Shown: piece by piece, positions 7,108 to 8,443 of the stretch
How the letters are laid out: every line of letters starts with the position of its first letter
Numbering within the stretch: position 1 is the first letter of the stretch
Origin: Burkholderiaceae bacterium
Lineage (GTDB): Bacteria; Pseudomonadota; Gammaproteobacteria; Burkholderiales; Burkholderiaceae_C
Length of the DNA: 8,443 nt
Assembly: GCA_023260355.1 (NCBI GenBank)
Contig: JALQVJ010000198.1
Location: forward strand, 1 to 8,443
Reading direction: 5' to 3'
Notes under the pieces: model-generated
Told to the model about the DNA's origin: nothing
The model's input: only the letters and a program-made list of their open reading frames with translations
Database searches by the model: none
Translations under genes and position numbers: made by a program

Positions 7108-8443
7108 CCGACCACGCTGACACTTTGCCCAGCACGCCAAGCCGCTCATGGCCTGAAAAGTGGCGTGCGTTCCAAACATTTCTACGTCGCGCATGGGCGC
7201 TCTCATTGCCCTACTTCAAGGGCGATGATCGATGGATGGGTCGTGGACTGCTGGCCGCGATCATTTCGCTCAACTTGGCTGCGGTGTACATGCTCGTTCT
7301 GCTCAATGAGTGGAACCGCGCCTTTTATGACGCGCTGCAAAACAAGAATGAAGCAGTCTTCTGGAAAGAGCTGTGGCACTTTTTGTGGCTCGCCTTTGTC
7401 TACATCATCATCGCGGTCTATCGCTTTTACTTGACGCAATTGCTTGAAATGCGTTGGCGCCGCTGGCTCACTGACGCCTTTACCTCGCGCTGGCTCAAGC
7501 AGCAGGCGTTCTATCACTTGGAGTTGGCGCGATTTGGCAATACGAGCCAGACGCCTGCGGACAACCCTGACCAACGGATCCACGAAGACCTCAATCTATT
7601 TACCAGTTACACCGTGAGCTTGAGCATGGGATTGCTCAACGCAGTGGTCACACTGGTGAGCTTTGTCGGCATTTTGTGGTCCCTGTCTGGCGATTTTTCA
7701 TTCACCTGGAACGGTGAGGCCGTGGCCATACCCGGCTTCATGGTGTGGATGGCAGTGCTGTACGCCGCCGTGGGGAGCGTATTGAGTCACTACATCGGTC
7801 GCCCGCTGATGCCATTGAACTATGTGCAACAAAGGCGCGAGGCTGACTATCGACACCTGTTGATTCGCACACGTGAATTCAGCGATGCGATCGCATTGGA
7901 CCAAGGACAAGGGTGGCAGATTCAAAACCTCGGGCAACGCTTTCAGTTGGTCTTGTCCAACTATTTGGCGCTGATCCGCGCACAAAAGCGCCTGACCTGG
8001 TTCACAGTTGGCTTTGGACAGTTGGCGGTGGTCTTTCCATTTGTGGTGGCTGCGCCGCGATTCTTTTCCGGAGCCATTCAGCTGGGTGAGCTCATGCAGA
8101 TTTCTTCAGCGTTCGGCCGGGTTCAAGATGCGCTGAGTTGGTTTGTCGACAACTACGCAAGCTTGGCCAGCTGGCGAGCAACCACAGATCGCTTGACGCA
8201 TTTTGAAGATGCGCTGCGCTTGGCTGAATCGCATGCACACGGCGATCGGCGGCGTCTCGCGCCTGAGTCTGCTGATCTGACTGAGGGCAAGTCGTCTACC
8301 CAAGACTCGTGGAAGTTGGCCGACCTGCAATGCCGCTTGCCGCAAGGCCAAGTGCTGGGTACACCTCAAACACGCGCCCTTGAGCGGGGTGACACTGTTT
8401 GGATTGAGGGCCCGTCAGGCTGCGGCAAATCCACCTTGCTGCG
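7104..8443 (+). CDS. ABC transporter with fused permease and ATPase domains, SbmA/BacA/YddA-like (3' truncated by window end)
   Basis: The first 446 residues are visible; relatives are about 550-600 residues long, so most of the ATPase domain lies beyond the window. The N-terminal part resembles ABC_membrane_2 / SbmA-BacA proteins: WNRAFYDALQ (70-79), RWRRWLTDAF (117-126), the characteristic NPDQRIHEDL (154-163) and READYRHLLIRTREFSDAIA (245-264). Membrane helices lie at about 45-66, 90-112, 172-194, 208-228 and 298-320, with a less certain one at 335-352. A polar linker (about 371-404) leads to the nucleotide-binding domain with Walker A GPSGCGKST at 436-444. Known family members move peptides, including antimicrobial peptides, or cobalamin; E. 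coli YddA has the same fused layout but no settled substrate. The ATG at 7104 overlaps the nucleotidase stop in ATGA, so the two genes are probably translated together. No signs of damage are seen in the visible part. Confidence 0.92.
   Translation, partial: MTDHADTLPSTPSRSWPEKWRAFQTFLRRAWALSLPYFKGDDRWMGRGLLAAIISLNLAAVYMLVLLNEWNRAFYDALQNKNEAVFWKELWHFLWLAFVYIIIAVYRFYLTQLLEMRWRRWLTDAFTSRWLKQQAFYHLELARFGNTSQTPADNPDQRIHEDLNLFTSYTVSLSMGLLNAVVTLVSFVGILWSLSGDFSFTWNGEAVAIPGFMVWMAVLYAAVGSVLSHYIGRPLMPLNYVQQRREADYRHLLIRTREFSDAIALDQGQGWQIQNLGQRFQLVLSNYLALIRAQKRLTWFTVGFGQLAVVFPFVVAAPRFFSGAIQLGELMQISSAFGRVQDALSWFVDNYASLASWRATTDRLTHFEDALRLAESHAHGDRRRLAPESADLTEGKSSTQDSWKLADLQCRLPQGQVLGTPQTRALERGDTVWIEGPSGCGKSTLL

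Overview
The window is a continuous run of plus-strand genes, most of them from a type II secretion system (T2SS). The organism looks like a betaproteobacterium of the order Burkholderiales, probably Comamonadaceae-like. This is inferred from the gene order gspM-N-D-E-F, the style of the Gsp proteins, the moderate GC content and the frequent TTG (Leu) and CAA (Gln) codons. No marker gene is present to fix the taxonomy.

Layout: (1) Bases 1-213 hold the 3' end of an unrelated gene whose product resembles the C-terminus of Gfo/Idh/MocA-type oxidoreductases. It is about 69% GC with about 89% G/C at third codon positions, clearly unlike what follows. (2) Bases 222-6146 hold gspM, gspN, gspD, gspE and gspF, tightly packed, with 4-base ATGA overlaps at M/N and E/F and short gaps at N/D and D/E. 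(3) Bases 6193-7107 encode a cytosolic 5'-nucleotidase (NT5C/PF06189 type). (4) From 7104 to the window end, overlapping the nucleotidase stop by 4 bases, runs the 5' part of an SbmA/BacA/YddA-like ABC transporter with fused membrane and ATPase domains. The window cuts it just after its Walker A motif.

The T2SS genes cover the outer-membrane secretin (GspD), the cytoplasmic assembly ATPase (GspE), the inner-membrane platform (GspF), the small platform component GspM, and GspN. The clamp GspC, the pseudopilins GspG-K, the peptidase GspO and the ATPase anchor GspL are not in the window. In related bacteria gspL normally lies directly before gspM; here the foreign-looking oxidoreductase tail occupies that place. 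This junction is the most noteworthy point and may be either a real rearrangement or an assembly join.

No RNA genes, insertion sequences, CRISPR arrays, convincing promoters or hairpin terminators were seen. The largest non-coding gap between genes is 46 bases (6147-6192). I did not find evidence of an undescribed system; apart from the left junction this is a fairly ordinary secretion locus.
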